A stretch of DNA of 64,000 nucleotides from positions 2,331,001 to 2,395,000 of the forward strand of contig NC_037649.1 in assembly GCF_003254395.2 (NCBI RefSeq), in the 5' to 3' direction. The position numbers were made by a program, and so were the translations under genes. The DNA is from Apis mellifera (Eukaryota; Arthropoda; Insecta; Hymenoptera; Apidae). Below, one piece after another: positions 1 through 12,700 of this stretch (position 1 is the first letter of the stretch; the number at the start of each line of letters is the position of its first letter). The notes beneath the pieces were generated by a model. That model was not told where the DNA came from. It searched no databases and was given only the letters and a program-made list of their open reading frames with translations.

Positions 1-120
1 CCGAGCTAGTTCATTTCGTGTCACCACAGTAGCTGCTGCTGTGGCAAAGGGCCAACGGAAACAAGTATACGCGTAGGCGATTCGCCTGTTAGATTTCCTT
101 CTAACTTGGGTAAGTTTCAT
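1..120 (+). other. Short island with a plus-strand splice-donor-like end
   Basis: G+C is higher than in the following kilobase. A near-consensus donor GGGTAAGT has its GT at 110-111. Plus-frame 1 stays open across it after an early TAG, while minus frames are open only in part. It could be the end of an exon that begins outside the window, on either strand. No homology recognised. Confidence 0.2.
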
Positions 121-957
121 CCTGATATTCGTCAAATGAAAGAATTAAATCGAGCCAATAATCTTTATCGTGATTTAAGATTTAAATCAAATTAAATTAT
201 ATTCAATAATAATTTCTCTGACCTAAGATTCATTGGTTCCTGTTCAGCTGCAAAATTAAGCTACATTAGTCGGAAAAATTTGGCGTGTTTGTTGTCATCA
301 AAAAGGTTAGTAGCATTCCAATTCTCATGTTGCTATTTTTTATTTGTTAGAAAATGACAAACGCTTTGAGTATATGATTAATCAATAACAAATCATTCTA
401 TATAGAATGTAACACGTTTACTATCATTGATGAAGCATTATTAATTTAGCATTTGATATTCTGTATGTTATTTATCGAGAATGTTTCCATAGTTATTAAT
501 AAGAATCGATGAATTATCATTACACATTTATAGTTATGAAAGAAAGTGAAAAATATCGACATCTCTTCGACACTTTACTATCAATGTCGAAATATTATTA
601 TTGACAAATAGCATATATATTAAAAATTACGTCGATAAGATAGATTGTAATTTAGTATTACTTTTATAATTTTCATACAACATCAGAGGTTCACTATCAA
701 TATTAGTCAGAGCTTGTGAGTGTATTGATAATTTATCTATAAAATTAGAAATAGATGATATTGCATATTATGACTTTATTAATATTTTCTTGATGAATAT
801 ATTAAAGACTTATGCCAATTGAATGATAAATAATAATAAATAATAATTAATGTCACTGATTTTCTGCTCATGCTGGTTTCAATTTTGTGTAAACATGAAA
901 TTATCGAATAATTATTATTATATTGATAATTTTCTCACAGTGCATTTAAAAGCCGTT

Positions 958-1087
958 AGTGCCGCCACCTGACACAGGTAGATGTTATCTATCGAATCTA
1001 CGACAGACAGCGATGTCAGCTTTCTCATCGACAAACTGCTACAGTACCAAAACAGTAGTTATCGCCACGTGTTGAGGCGGCAGCACT
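958..1087. other. Island bounded by GC-rich inverted arms
   Basis: The arms AGTG-CCGCCACCTGACAC (958-975) and GTGTTGAGGCGGCAGCACT (1069-1087) are imperfect reverse complements around about 90 bases of unusually GC-balanced sequence. The left part also holds CACCTG-ACA-CAGGTA, two facing E-box half sites. It could be a structured RNA or a regulatory element. No known RNA family recognised. Confidence 0.3.
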
Positions 1088-1607
1088 GTTTTTAAGTCCA
1101 CATTTGACAAAATCACTATATACTTACAGGTTAAGAACTAAGACTAATTTTGTTTTTAAAACATAAATTTTTAAAATAAAAGAGGTTTTAATTATTTCAA
1201 TTATACAATCAAGTTCATGTAAAATGATAAAAAATAAATTAATTAAATATTAAATTATGAAATTTCCATATCTCAATTTTTCAAGGTTAAAAAATATCTA
1301 CTAATATTCTATGATATTCTACCATTCATATTAAATATATTAAAAATGCGTATAAAATAATTTTTAATCTACTATCTATTTCCAAAAAGTTTTGTCAGTT
1401 ATTTATAATAATGCGTTAAATAGATGAGCCTCGCCGAACGTGAATATAAACATACCAAATAAAAAAATCTATCCTATTTCACCATAATCGAAAGAACTTG
1501 AACTGACGAAACAATCAAGAAAAGAAAAATCGAAGAATTCCTCTTAATTAACACTTTTGCATCGTTGTCAATCATCGTACACTTGGATTGGATCCACCAA
1601 GATTTAG

Positions 1608-1955
1608 CTATTTACGCTCATCTAAATATTTCATTTCATTCGCTACCTCTGAAATCGATGTGCCATTAGACTCGGGCGTGACGTCGAGTTTCACGTCCAG
1701 TTCCCTGCTAGGTTGATTATTGCCACGTTGCACCCAAGCTTCCCATCCCTGTCTGGGCCACCAGGACATCTGGTTTCCAGGGATCAACAAGTTCACCTCC
1801 TGTTGAGAGAGCATCGTCGACGACGACGAGGACGAAGCCGAGGGTGGTCCACCATCGGCCAGGCCGCCGCCGCCGCCGCCACGCAAGCACCAGCCTCCAG
1901 GATGATCCAGGGTGACAACCGTGTCGTATCTATTTGGGTCGTACGTTCTTAACGA
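1608..1955 (-). CDS. Candidate coding exon with a stop codon, unknown product
   Basis: A GC-rich minus frame is open from 1955 to the TAG at 1608-1610 (115 codons) inside an AT-rich region. It contains a Gly run, a Ser run and a Trp-rich segment (MSWWPRQGWEAWVQRG), then an acidic tail. A pyrimidine-rich stretch ending in CTCTCAACAG at about 1805 could be a phase-0 acceptor, compatible with the phase-0 donor of the RS exon at 7829. That would make it an alternative terminal exon of the Doa-like gene. No initiating ATG with upstream support was found. It could also be untranslated promoter DNA. Confidence 0.35.
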   Translation of the reverse strand, partial: SLRTYDPNRYDTVVTLDHPGGWCLRGGGGGGLADGGPPSASSSSSSTMLSQQEVNLLIPGNQMSWWPRQGWEAWVQRGNNQPSRELDVKLDVTPESNGTSISEVANEMKYLDERK

Positions 1956-2144
1956 TTACGCGACTCTCGTGCCGCTCTCACGGATGCATCTTGCCAAGAG
2001 CAACGCGTAAGAATTTCTAAATCCAGGTTCTCTGATCGATTCTGGGTCAACTGTTGGGACGTTTCTCGGGTTACCTTAATCGACGATGCGTAACTGGCAC
2101 GAAAAATATTATCCTCTGCTGGTAAGATGGTTCTGTTTATCAAA
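1956..2144. other. GC-raised flank of the candidate exon
   Basis: Continues the island at 1640-1955. On the minus strand ATTAAG followed by GTAACC near 2065 resembles a donor, so part of this could be an upstream exon. Nothing recognised. Confidence 0.25.
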
Positions 2145-3240
2145 ACAGATGTTCTCAAGATAACTATACGAATTATTGTATCAAGTGTACACAGTTTAAG
2201 ATTATTATTGGTTAGCGAGATTCTTATGTATGTTAAGTTTTTTGACTATTTCTTTAGATCTTTGTATACGAATTGCTTCAGATATATAACAGATATACAT
2301 ATGTATTAAATTTATATATATTTTAGATCTTATCTATCTATTTCTAGATAGGTATTTCAGATATACGACGTATTTCAATCATAGTTGTACACAATTTAGA
2401 TTTTATCTATATGTGTTCAGGATAGGTATATGAATTATTCCAGATATTCCAGTAATTATTGGCACTTTCGGTCCTATCTATCTGCTTCTTGGATATGTGA
2501 ATTATTCTGAGTATTCTAGTACATACTTCAATTCTTTCTTAAGTTTAGATTAATTAAATCTCTGATTAGAACATCGATGATATCAATGGTTTTGATTTAT
2601 TCCATCTGTTCTTAAGTATATGACATATTTAAGTAGTTGTACACATATCACTGAATCAGAAAATTAAGATCTTTTGTGAAAATTCTTCTAGATCTCTGGA
2701 TTATCGATGACATCAATATCTGATTATTTCCAAAGTACAAATTATCTCAAATATAAAATATATTTAATCAGTTATATTTTATTACATACTTCTTTAACAG
2801 AAGTGAAGAACAAGATCCTTTAATATATTAAATCTAAGTTATTTAGATTTCTGGATCATTTATATTACCAATTTGAATGAAATTCTTCTATCTGTTTTCA
2901 AGATACGAATCATTCCAATAGTTATACACACTTTACATAACACTCAGATGAGACTCTAAATCATCAATACTACCAGAATTTGTTTCTTCTTCCATACATC
3001 TGTTTCCAACGAAATTACTCCAATAGTTGTGCACACTTTAGTATCACCAAATCAATGAGATCCTTTCATGAAACTTAGACCATTCAGATCTCTTCAGAAT
3101 CATCGATATTAGAAGCCAAAGGTTGCGAATTAATCCAGGGACAACTAGAATAGTTGTACGCACTTCACACTGTGATCAGTGAGATCCTTGGATGGTCGAA
3201 TCTAGACCATTCCAGATCAGAATCGTCTCCCTTCGTTCGT
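2145..3240. repeat. Decayed tandem array, unit about 130 bp, at least seven copies
   Basis: The anchor GTTGTACACA and its variants recurs at about 2184, 2384, 2517, 2635, 2784, 2921, 3025 and 3153. In most copies the same order follows: an ATCAxTGAGATCCTTT-like block, an AGATCTCTGGATCATCGATATTA-like block, and a TCTGTTTCCAAGATACGAATTATTCCAATA-like block before the next anchor. Spacing is 104-200 bp. Copies are heavily diverged with indels, so the array is old. It sits between two GC-rich islands. Confidence 0.75.
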
Positions 3241-3401
3241 TCGATCAGAGATTTTCGCGGTCGAATTTGGTTCGGAACCGAGACGAATATAGGATGAAGA
3301 ATTGCTTGGCCGTGCGCGGGTCTCAGATTCCGGCGAACCGGCTTCTCTGCCGCCGCGTTTCCCGACAAAGATGCGGAGGACGACGGCGTTGCGCTGGCCA
3401 T
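3165..3401 (-). CDS. Doubtful open frame in a GC island (possible alternative first exon)
   Basis: The ATG at 3401 opens 78 codons on the minus strand (MASATPSSSASLSG..., then a basic segment). No good donor of type GTAAG or GTGAG lies inside it. Its last part, from about 3240 down, is made of the last unit of the tandem array, so that end is probably fortuitous. It could be untranslated 5' exon or promoter DNA of a short Doa-like isoform. Confidence 0.2.
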   Translation of the reverse strand: MASATPSSSASLSGNAAAEKPVRRNLRPAHGQAILHPIFVSVPNQIRPRKSLIERTKGDDSDLEWSRFDHPRISLITV

Positions 3402-3890
3402 CTGGCGCAAACTCGCACTAAAACCGCGGCGAAACCGCGTGACGAGTCCCCCTCGAAAATAGTCGCCGGTCGAAAATAGCCGACGCTGGCTAAGAAAGAA
3501 GAATCATCGGCATTTGCTCCGGGTACACGCGTGCTCGCGCTAGTTGCATCGCGGCCTTCTCCAGAGAGGCTGGCTGGCTGGCTGGTTCCTGTGTGCCTCG
3601 CGTACCGATTCTCCCCGTTTCTCTTTTCTTCTTCTTCTTCTTCTTCTCCTTCTTCTTCTTCTTGATCTCTTCCTACGTGTCATTTTCTTCTTCTTGCTTC
3701 TCTTATTTTTGTTTCATTCCGTTTTCTGTCTTCTTCGATCGATCCGTTTCTCTTTGCTCGTGATGACGTATTTATATCCGTTCGACGACGGTCTATCGAA
3801 CGAGACGCACGAGGGAAAACACGGATATCCTTGCTTCACAGAGATGGCAAGAGGAGGGAGGATGTTATAGGGATGGAGAGACGGATGATT
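3241..3890. promoter_or_regulatory. GC/CpG-rich island, possible internal promoter
   Basis: This is one of the most CpG-rich stretches in the window, with CGCGG, GCCGCCG and CGAAAATAGTCGCCGG-type sequence, followed by GGCT and TTC repeats. In these genomes such islands mark promoters and first exons. It lies downstream of the RS exon of the Doa-like gene, where an internal promoter for shorter isoforms would sit. No transcription start can be assigned. Confidence 0.35.
3625..3664. repeat. (TTC)n microsatellite
   Basis: Tandem TTC with one interruption. It gives a poly-Leu reading on the plus strand that is not a real protein. Confidence 0.85.
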
Positions 3891-6490
3891 CATACAATCT
3901 ATAGTACGTTTTCCTGAATTTTTCTTGGAAATACGAAAAATCTTTTCATATGAAAATTGTGTTGTTTGATATTTTTATTATGATCTTTTTTTATTATGAT
4001 TATTATTTAATTGCATAGAATATTTCAATATCAATGTAATTTTTTTTAAACGGAATTATACAGTTTTATTATTGCTAGTTATGATTTTCAAGGCAAAATT
4101 CAAGCAATGCGTATAATGATTATTTTTAATTAATGTAGTGATTATCTTTATAAATATTGCTAATAAATAAATAAATTTAATTGTTTATATAAAAATAGAT
4201 ATACATAATTTTTATCAATCAAAAAAAATTTTAAAAACAATGTATTGCAATTGTATAATATTTCTAATAAAAATAAATAAGAATAATAAAAAAAATAAAT
4301 ATTATATATATATATATATATATATAGGCTGGAAAGTAAATATATCACGTGACGAGTTGATAAATCAAAAAAATTGAAGATATTTTATTGAAAAATAGTC
4401 ATTATATATAATATTAAATTTGTCATGGAATAATTGGTATAAATAAAAATATATATTTCCATTTAAAAATATATTGAAAATTATATTGATATTCAAATTT
4501 TTTTAAATAAGAAAGGAAAAAACGGAATATTTTATTAAATTTCCGTGATAAAGTCAAACAATTTTCATATAAAATATTTTTCCATATTTTCATTAGTTTA
4601 AAAAACAATAATGTACATATATAAATAAATAATGAATATTGTTCAAGTGATAGTTTGAAAATTTGCGAAAGAGTAATGGGAAAAATACTTGATGTTCGAC
4701 TAATCCTACAAGTTAAAATATGAATAGATTTGATTGAATAATATTAAAGTGAATATCAACTATTTTGTTTTGGAGAAATTATTATATTCTTGCAAAATTT
4801 TTATCCCATATATTTTATACACTATTTATTTCATGTCTAAGAATTTATTTTAATTTTTTAAAAGAATTTTTTTTATAAATAAATTATTAATTTATTTATA
4901 ATAACTATGCTTTTAAAAAATATTAATTAATAAATATAAATATAATTTAATTTTTAATGTTCTAACAAAATATTTATTTATAATATAATTATCTATTATT
5001 TCGTAAAAGAATTAACTATATCTAATTAATATCAGAATAACTATATCTAATCAAATTGAATCATTAAATTATAAATCCTATAAAATTGGATAAGATCATT
5101 AAAATCTCACAATAATTATAATAAATTATATTTATATTATAGTCATAATAATTAAAATTATTTATAATTAGTTATATTTATAAATTAATAATGTTCGTGT
5201 ATTTAAGTATGAAAATTAGTTAGTTAATTCTAACATTAAATTTCGATCAGATTTACAAACAATTCTCTACACGTTCATAAATAAAAAAATATAATGAATG
5301 ATATTGATTTAATTATAGAATAAAGTTATATTTTAGTTATACTTTAATTACTCAGTAAATAATTAAATTTTATTTAAAAAATATAAAAATAATTTACAAA
5401 TGATAAAATAAAAAGTTGTTTACAAAAATAAAAAAATCATTGATAAAAAAAATTTATTCATTTTTTTATTTATTATTATGACTAAATTTATTTGTCATAA
5501 TTGTATTTAAAATATAATTTTAAAATATAAATTTAAAATCTGTTTTAATAAATTATTTAATTATATTTAATCTTTGACTAGTGACATGATATTAATTTCA
5601 TATATCTCGAAATTGACAAATATTTTTTTATTTATCGATTTCCTTATATATTAACTATATATATATAATTGTTTTACTAATATTGGAAATAAAATTTGTG
5701 AATTGTTAACTAATTACTTTAAAATACAATTATTATAATTATTTTTTATAAACATAACAATGCAATAAAAATAAATATCAAATTTGAATAATTAAAAATA
5801 ATGAAACAATGAAAATTTACACGTTTTTTCAATAATATTTTATAATTTTTATTAAATTATGAACAATAAAATTAACAAATATTAAATATTATGAAATAAT
5901 AAAAATTGAAATAAATATTTAGTCATCTCATTGTATTGTGTATCATTTTGACGTCATGTCACTAGTTGAAGGTTAAACTTAATGAATATCAAATGATTCA
6001 TGAAGGATATATATTCAGAAATCATGTCAGCAGACAATATCTGTAAATCTGAATCCATTTTCATAGACATGTACTCATAAAATATTCTTGGATATCTGTA
6101 GAGAATCCATAGAATCGTAGATATATACGTATAATAAATATATTATAATATGCGACACACGATATAGTATTTCGCATACAATACAAACAATTTATGCAAA
6201 TTATCTGCAGACGATATCTATAAATCTGTGCATGTTTTTACGAGGGAACTTTTTATTCGTTGCATGTAGTCTACAACTATGATTGCTGCCATTTATCATT
6301 GCTCATACTCTTAAACTTTTCATTCTTGTTAGTTGCTAACTATAGAAAATAATAATTACCAAAAATACTTCAGAGAACATTTAAAATCAAATTATCAGCA
6401 TTAATTATTTTCATTTAATATGCATACAAATTCCTCATTTTTAATCCTTTATCTTTTGAACTTTTTCATTCTAGAATTTAACTATTCAAA
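3891..6490. other. AT-rich DNA without supported genes
   Basis: Includes a (TA)n run at about 4303-4326. A short direct repeat GCAGACxATATCTxTAAATCTG lies at 6030 and 6207. Predicted peptides here are low-complexity. Confidence 0.6.
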
Positions 6491-6494
6491 CATT

Positions 6495-6930
6495 CGCTTC
6501 GAGGATGACAAAAGCTTTCAAAATTAATATAATAAAAAATAAATTATATATTATGTTATAATAATGTGAATTTTATCGAAATATGAAATTTGCGTTTGAA
6601 ATGGATTTTTACTCTAGAAAATTTAATTTGTCACTAGGATGAAACTAATATAGAAAAAAATTTTTTAAAATATAGGTTTTGAAACTAATATAGAAATAAA
6701 TTCTTCATTACATATTAATATAATATCACTATCATATTTCGTTGTAACTTCGATATAAATTTTATAAGGATTTGCACTTGGAAACTTTTTCACTTTAGGG
6801 AATATAGTTACTTTATAAGTATATTTACTACGGATGAGGATGATGAAAGCTTTCGAAGCTATAGAAATAAGTTTCACGTAATGTTATAATCCAGTATTTC
6901 TGTATTAACCTTGAATGAAATTTAAGTTTT
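6495..6930. repeat. Diverged direct duplication, offset about 337 bp
   Basis: GAGGATGAxxAAAGCTTTCxAA followed by an ATGTTATAAT block and GAAATTT occurs near 6497-6600 and again near 6834-6930. A second pair, GAAACTAATATAGAAA, lies between them at about 6640 and 6680. Confidence 0.5.
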
Positions 6931-7585
6931 ATACAGATTTTTTGTAAGATATGTTATAATTTTATAAAAAAAAAAGAAATTTTGAAAAAATGTGTTAAAT
7001 TATATGTATATATTGTAATTTCCAAATCTAAGATCCTAAATAATATAAAAAATAAATTTGCAACATATCTATTAATTTTCTGAATCTTTGTATGAAATTG
7101 CGAATAATAATCAAACTTCTATGATTCAAAAAATTTCAAATCTTTAATTCAGAATATTTATAAGAAAAATACTATTTAAAAAATCGATAATAGAGTCTAA
7201 TAAATATAAAATGAAAGCTAAATTATTAAAAATAACAATATTTAAAATGTATCATACTAATATTTAACAACACTATAAATTTTTTCAAACGATTAAATCA
7301 ATAATTGAAAGTGATAAAGAATATTTAAAAATATAAAAAAATTGTCTCTTAAACTAATACAAAATGAAAACACAAACAATAATATCTCCTCAAACTTTCC
7401 AAATGTCAAATCAATCGAAAGAGTACCACAGTATCTGCCACTATGCACGATACTCTCAATATATAAGGAATAAAGGGTATCAGGGGATGCAAAACACACG
7501 AGGAGCTAAAGAGTTTTCTCTTCAATATCTAGCCCGAGTCGTTCGCGTATATGTGTATATATATATATATACATATGTATATTAT

Positions 7586-7591
<6 letters not shown>

Positions 7592-7649
<58 letters not shown>
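7592..7649. repeat. (TA)n microsatellite
   Basis: About 29 TA units, preceded by interrupted TA/TG repeats from about 7553. Confidence 0.9.
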
Positions 7650-7653
<4 letters not shown>

Positions 7654-7668
7654 ATCACACGATCTATT

Positions 7669-7770
7669 AAAAATATGTGTCATATCAAACAATATACTAA
7701 ATGAAATAAGATGCTATACTAAATAAAAATATGTGTCATATCAAACAATATACTAAATGAAATAAGATGC
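7669..7770. repeat. Recent 46-bp direct duplication next to the RS exon
   Basis: The 46-bp segments at 7669-7714 and 7725-7770 are identical, separated by 10 bases. They lie about 60 bp downstream of the Doa-like RS exon in the direction of transcription. Confidence 0.92.
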
Positions 7771-7828
7771 ATCATCGAGAATGCAAACGACGTACTTAGA
7801 CATCGGTTGTCGACACCATTCGACTCAC

Positions 7829-8069
7829 CTGACTTCTTGAGGATGGCGAGCGATGCCTATGCCGGTCCTGGCTGGTCGACGACGAGGCATGATGACGGTA
7901 GATCCTTGCACGTCTAGAGGAAGTGGGATGCGCCAGACGATCACGATCGCGATCACGATGACCACCGTGTTGTCGGCCGCTGCTCGGCGATCGGCGATGG
8001 CTCCGCTTGTAACGCCTTTCCTGGCTGGTTCCGCGGTCGTGCTGACGCGATCTCAGCACGCGTTCGCCG
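7829..8069 (-). CDS. Doa: Doa-like gene, RS-rich coding exon (80 codons)
   Basis: The acceptor ATTTCAG precedes 8069 and the donor GTGAGT is at 7828-7823. The 5' phase matches the donor of the exon at 48413, and the 3' end is phase 0. The peptide is dominated by RS, RD and RH pairs (RSHRRSPSS, HRDRDRDR, DRHRHRSPSSRS), a classic RS domain. The exon is a GC-rich island in AT-rich surroundings. The plus-strand ORF through it is a shadow. Confidence 0.7.
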
Positions 8070-9662
8070 CTGAAATTTAGATTTATCGCGATCGTTGATG
8101 AGATATGGTTGTTTGCGTGCGTCGTCGTTTAATTGGCCGATTGGAGATAAGTAATTTGCAATTGGTAGATGAGTAGAAATTGGAGGAAGCGATTAATGCG
8201 ATGGTTAATAATGATAATGGCAAGATGGAATGTATAAAGATTGAAGAGAGATGAAAGTTTTTAAACCATCTTTAATTTTTCGTTTTTTTCCCTGTATTTA
8301 TAGAGGATGCTTGAAATATAGGGGAAGTATATTTCATCTTTACGAGAAGATGGCAAATGAAATAGCAAAGCAAGAATTTCTGTTTGTTTTGCCTGAGTAT
8401 ATATATAGTAATAGGATTCTTTTAAATTATAAAGATACATTTTTGTTAATAATTAATAGTTACTTATTTTTACTATTTCGAAGTCATTATCGTTTTATTA
8501 TAGTTGAACTTGATATGTTCATTTATTTTCTTTCTCACATGATTCGATTGTGATGTGCTTATTTCGATTGTGAAAATATGTGTTATATAAGGATATCAGA
8601 TAGTGGAACATTAATAATCATGTTTTTCCTTTTTTTTGCCATTTTCTCGTGGATGAAAAATATAAGATAATAGATTGACTAATTCTATATAAAAATGTAC
8701 AAATAATATTTTTTTCATTAGAGATTTCGTTTTTGAATAAATTAAGTTTGAAAATTTTCCGAATAAAATTAAATTATATTTGATTGCATATGAATTAAAT
8801 ATTGATAAATTGATTATTCTATATGAAAATGAGTAAAAAATGTAAAATAAATAATTTTACTGCTTTAATTGCTTGTTTTTGAGAATATCAAGAATATCAA
8901 AATATAAAAAGGATCGTAATAATTAACGAATTTTTTAAAATTCGATCATTTCGAAAACTAGAACTAGAAAAAAAAATTATTCTATATTTTTTCTTACTTT
9001 CACAATGTGAAATTATCCTCTATCGATAAATCATATCAATCGAATTAGCCAATTTTGTTTGTATTTGAAAATTTTTCAAACTTGATTTATTTGAAAATGC
9101 AAAAATTGCAAAAATTCTATTTTTGATTTATTTTTTCACTTTTAAAATTAGCTGTTTTAAATTCTCATGTTTTAAATTATGTAATTTTAAAAGTGAAATT
9201 CGAATGAATCTTGACTAAGGAAGAATATTAAATGGAATAAAATTTTTTAAATTATTCTTTTACATGAAACAATATTCATGAATACATATTAAAAATATGA
9301 AAAGTATAATTTTTATATATAATGTAATTATATATAAAAGAGATTTATAGCATTCATTTTATTTTATTATGCATTCCCAGTTACTATATATATTTACAAG
9401 GAGAGTGCATGACCTTCGGATTATCGACTTAATTTAAGTTCAGAACATTGATTTCATTATAAGATTATATTGCTATTTGTATATTTATTCTTATAATAAA
9501 TCATTTCTTTATTATTTTTCTTTTTTTATAATTATCGTTTTTATACGTGATAAAAAAAAATCTTGTGATTATATTTTTATTTTCTTTTATACATTTATAC
9601 ATTACTTTTTATAATATTTTATAAATTTTTCGTTTATTTCTTATATAGTAAATAAATTTAAA

Positions 9663-9707
<45 letters not shown>

Positions 9708-12700
9708 CAAACAAACGTAGTTTTATGAAAATTTATTTATTATTTATTTTATATTTAATATTTGAATAAATAAAAAGACAAATAAAAAAATTAAAAAAAA
9801 AGAAAAATATTTTTATCAAAAAATAATTCAAAATTTGAATTCCAAACTACATTATAAAATTCAAAAAAATCTTAAGTTTATATAATATTATTTATTTAAG
9901 TATATTAAGTATTTCGAATACAATCATATTTTCAAACAATAATAAATAAAAATCAATTGAAAAATATTACATCTGGTTTTATTATATTTTTATAAACAGA
10001 ATAATAAAATATATTCGAATAATAAAGTATTGAATTTTTAGAATTAATAGAAATAATAGAAATAATTAGAAATTTCATTGTCATATTCACATTAAAAAAG
10101 AAGTTATAATAAAGAAAACATATTGAAAAAATATTTTATAATATAATTTTAACATAATATTTAATAATATTCAATAATAAAATAACCATTGAAAAAATAT
10201 ATTCGTGATGAAATTTTTTATAAAAATAGATATGAAAAATAAAAATGATATAATTTAGGATATAAAGAATTCCTGTTGTATTTTTTTCGACATTTTATGT
10301 TCGCGTATTTAAATTTGACTTTTTAAAAAATTGTTTTTTTTCTCAGTAGTTTTAAATGTGTTTCTTTATGCAGGAAAGTTATTTATGATAGTTTTTTGAA
10401 GCATGAAAAAATAAAATGAAAAAATCTATTGATGAAACAAAGCAATTCATATGAAAAAAGTAAAATTTTGATTTTAATTTCAGTTCAATTTTCTCTTCTC
10501 CTCTTTATATTTTTAAATTTATATTTCATATTTATACAATACGATTTGATGAAATTATAAATAAGAATAATTTGACATAGCTTGTGAGAAAAAAAATTTA
10601 TGAAATATAGTTCAATTACATAAAATTATTTGCCATAACAAAATTAATTTCACAATAGATTAAATTAATTGCAAAAAGCAATATTAATAACAAAATTATA
10701 ATTTTGAGAATAAAAATACTTGGTTAAAAAATTATACGATCTTTACTTTTCCTTTCTCTCTTTTTACTTTAATTCTTAAAAGCATTAAGATGAAAGTGAA
10801 ATTTCCATCATATTGTATGCAATTAAAATATTAACAGAATATTTAACTGATATTTATACATATCTTTTGAATATTTAGCTTTAGTTTTTTATGTAATTTG
10901 AAATTAGAAACTCTGTTATAATTATTCAATATAATCTTTGCTTTCACTCTACCACGCTTACAGTTTGATGATAAAAAAAAGAGAGAAAGGTGATTTTACA
11001 ATTTTCTGACACACATTTGCACAAAATAATTAGAGAGTTTCTAATAATCTTCAAAGTTAAAACTACAATTAGAATAAACATAAAGAATATTAGATCTAAA
11101 AAATACAGATCTAAAAAATAATAAATTTTTTATATGAAAAATTTTATTTGTTATTTGATTTTGATGAAAATAATTGATTTCTTAATATGCAATGCTTATA
11201 TTATTATTTATTAATTGTTTGTTAGTGATATTATTATTATTACATTTATTCTATAATAATTGTATTAAATTTTTAACTTTCACTTAAGAAATAAACGTTA
11301 TTCCTTGAAATAATTAAATTTTATATTTATTTTCTCAAATTTTTTTTAATTATCCAAGTAAATAAATTTTGCCCAGATCTATATCGGATTAAAGAAACTG
11401 ATAAAGCAACCTGAATTACTTTTGGCCGTAATTTACAAGAGATTTTGAAGTTATCTCGATCTGAATGAAACTGTTCGATTTATCACGACCATCTTGTCTT
11501 ATAAAATGAATCGTAGTCGTTACAAGATGAATTGAAGTGGTTTAACCAGTTCAAGTTTATTTATGACATACAGCTCTTATCGATAAATATCGACTACAGT
11601 TGCTGCTTACAGTTTATACTCGACAGTTAAATTGAATTATAAAAGTTTCTTTTGATACATTTATGAACCGATCAAATTAATCCAATTTTTAATTTGATAG
11701 ATAATTTGTTATAAATGATTATATGAAATATTAAATAAACATTAACAAAGGGAAAAATTACAAAATAAAAATAGAATTAGAATAAATAATTCTTTTTACA
11801 TTTATTAAAAAAATAATTTTTCATAGTATTTTTAATATATATATAATGAATATATAATAATAATAAATTTATAATTTATAAAATTTAATATAATATATAT
11901 ATAAAATATAATATATATATAATAATATAATATAATTTATAAAATTTATATATAATAATAATAAATTTATATATAAATTATATTTATATAAATAATTGTC
12001 AAAGTTGTACATGTCATAGACAATTACTTTGAGTAAAGATTTATATTTTTTAAGGAAATTCTATTTTTGTGTATAAAAAGTTTTAATATGTTTTATATAT
12101 ACATAAATGAAAATTAAATAAACACAAATAATTTAAATTTTCATTTAAAGAAACAATGAAAAAAATAAAAACAAAGAAATATATTAATTACTTCAAAGTC
12201 TCCTGAATTCATTTTACTTGAAAAAATTTTAAATAAAAAATATGCAAAAGAAGAATTAATATGGACAGTGAAATTATATTGATGATTCATATCATGATAA
12301 TTCAAATCAAAAGCAGAATTAATTTGTATAAATTTGTATAAATATATTTTGTAAATAAATTATTATACAAACATGCTAAAGTTATTCTTTTGTGATTTTT
12401 TGTAATTCTTTTTTTAAATTAATGATAATAAGTGATAATCATAATACTTTTTACATTTAGTATTATTTTTTTAAAAAACACTACAAATAGATACTTCGTT
12501 ATTTTAAAAAACATTACATTAAAATAATGTAATTTAAAATATTTAATAAGCAATTTAATTATTAATTTATTTTTCTTTTTTATATATTAATATTCATGCA
12601 ATGCAATATAATCCTTGTATTTCATATTTTTTTCAAATATTTCTATTTACAAAATTTGAATTATTACTTTATATATTATTTATATTACATATTTTTATAA

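Noticed and set aside
3544..3870. 108-codon plus-strand ORF rich in Leu
   Set aside because: It is a reading of the TTC microsatellite and flanking pyrimidine-rich DNA; no domain and no splice support.
7364..7726. 120-codon plus-strand ORF with a Tyr-Ile run
   Set aside because: Most of it is translated (TA)n repeat.
7853..8080. 75-codon plus ORF
   Set aside because: Shadow of the RS-rich exon on the opposite strand, which has both splice sites and a coherent RS domain.
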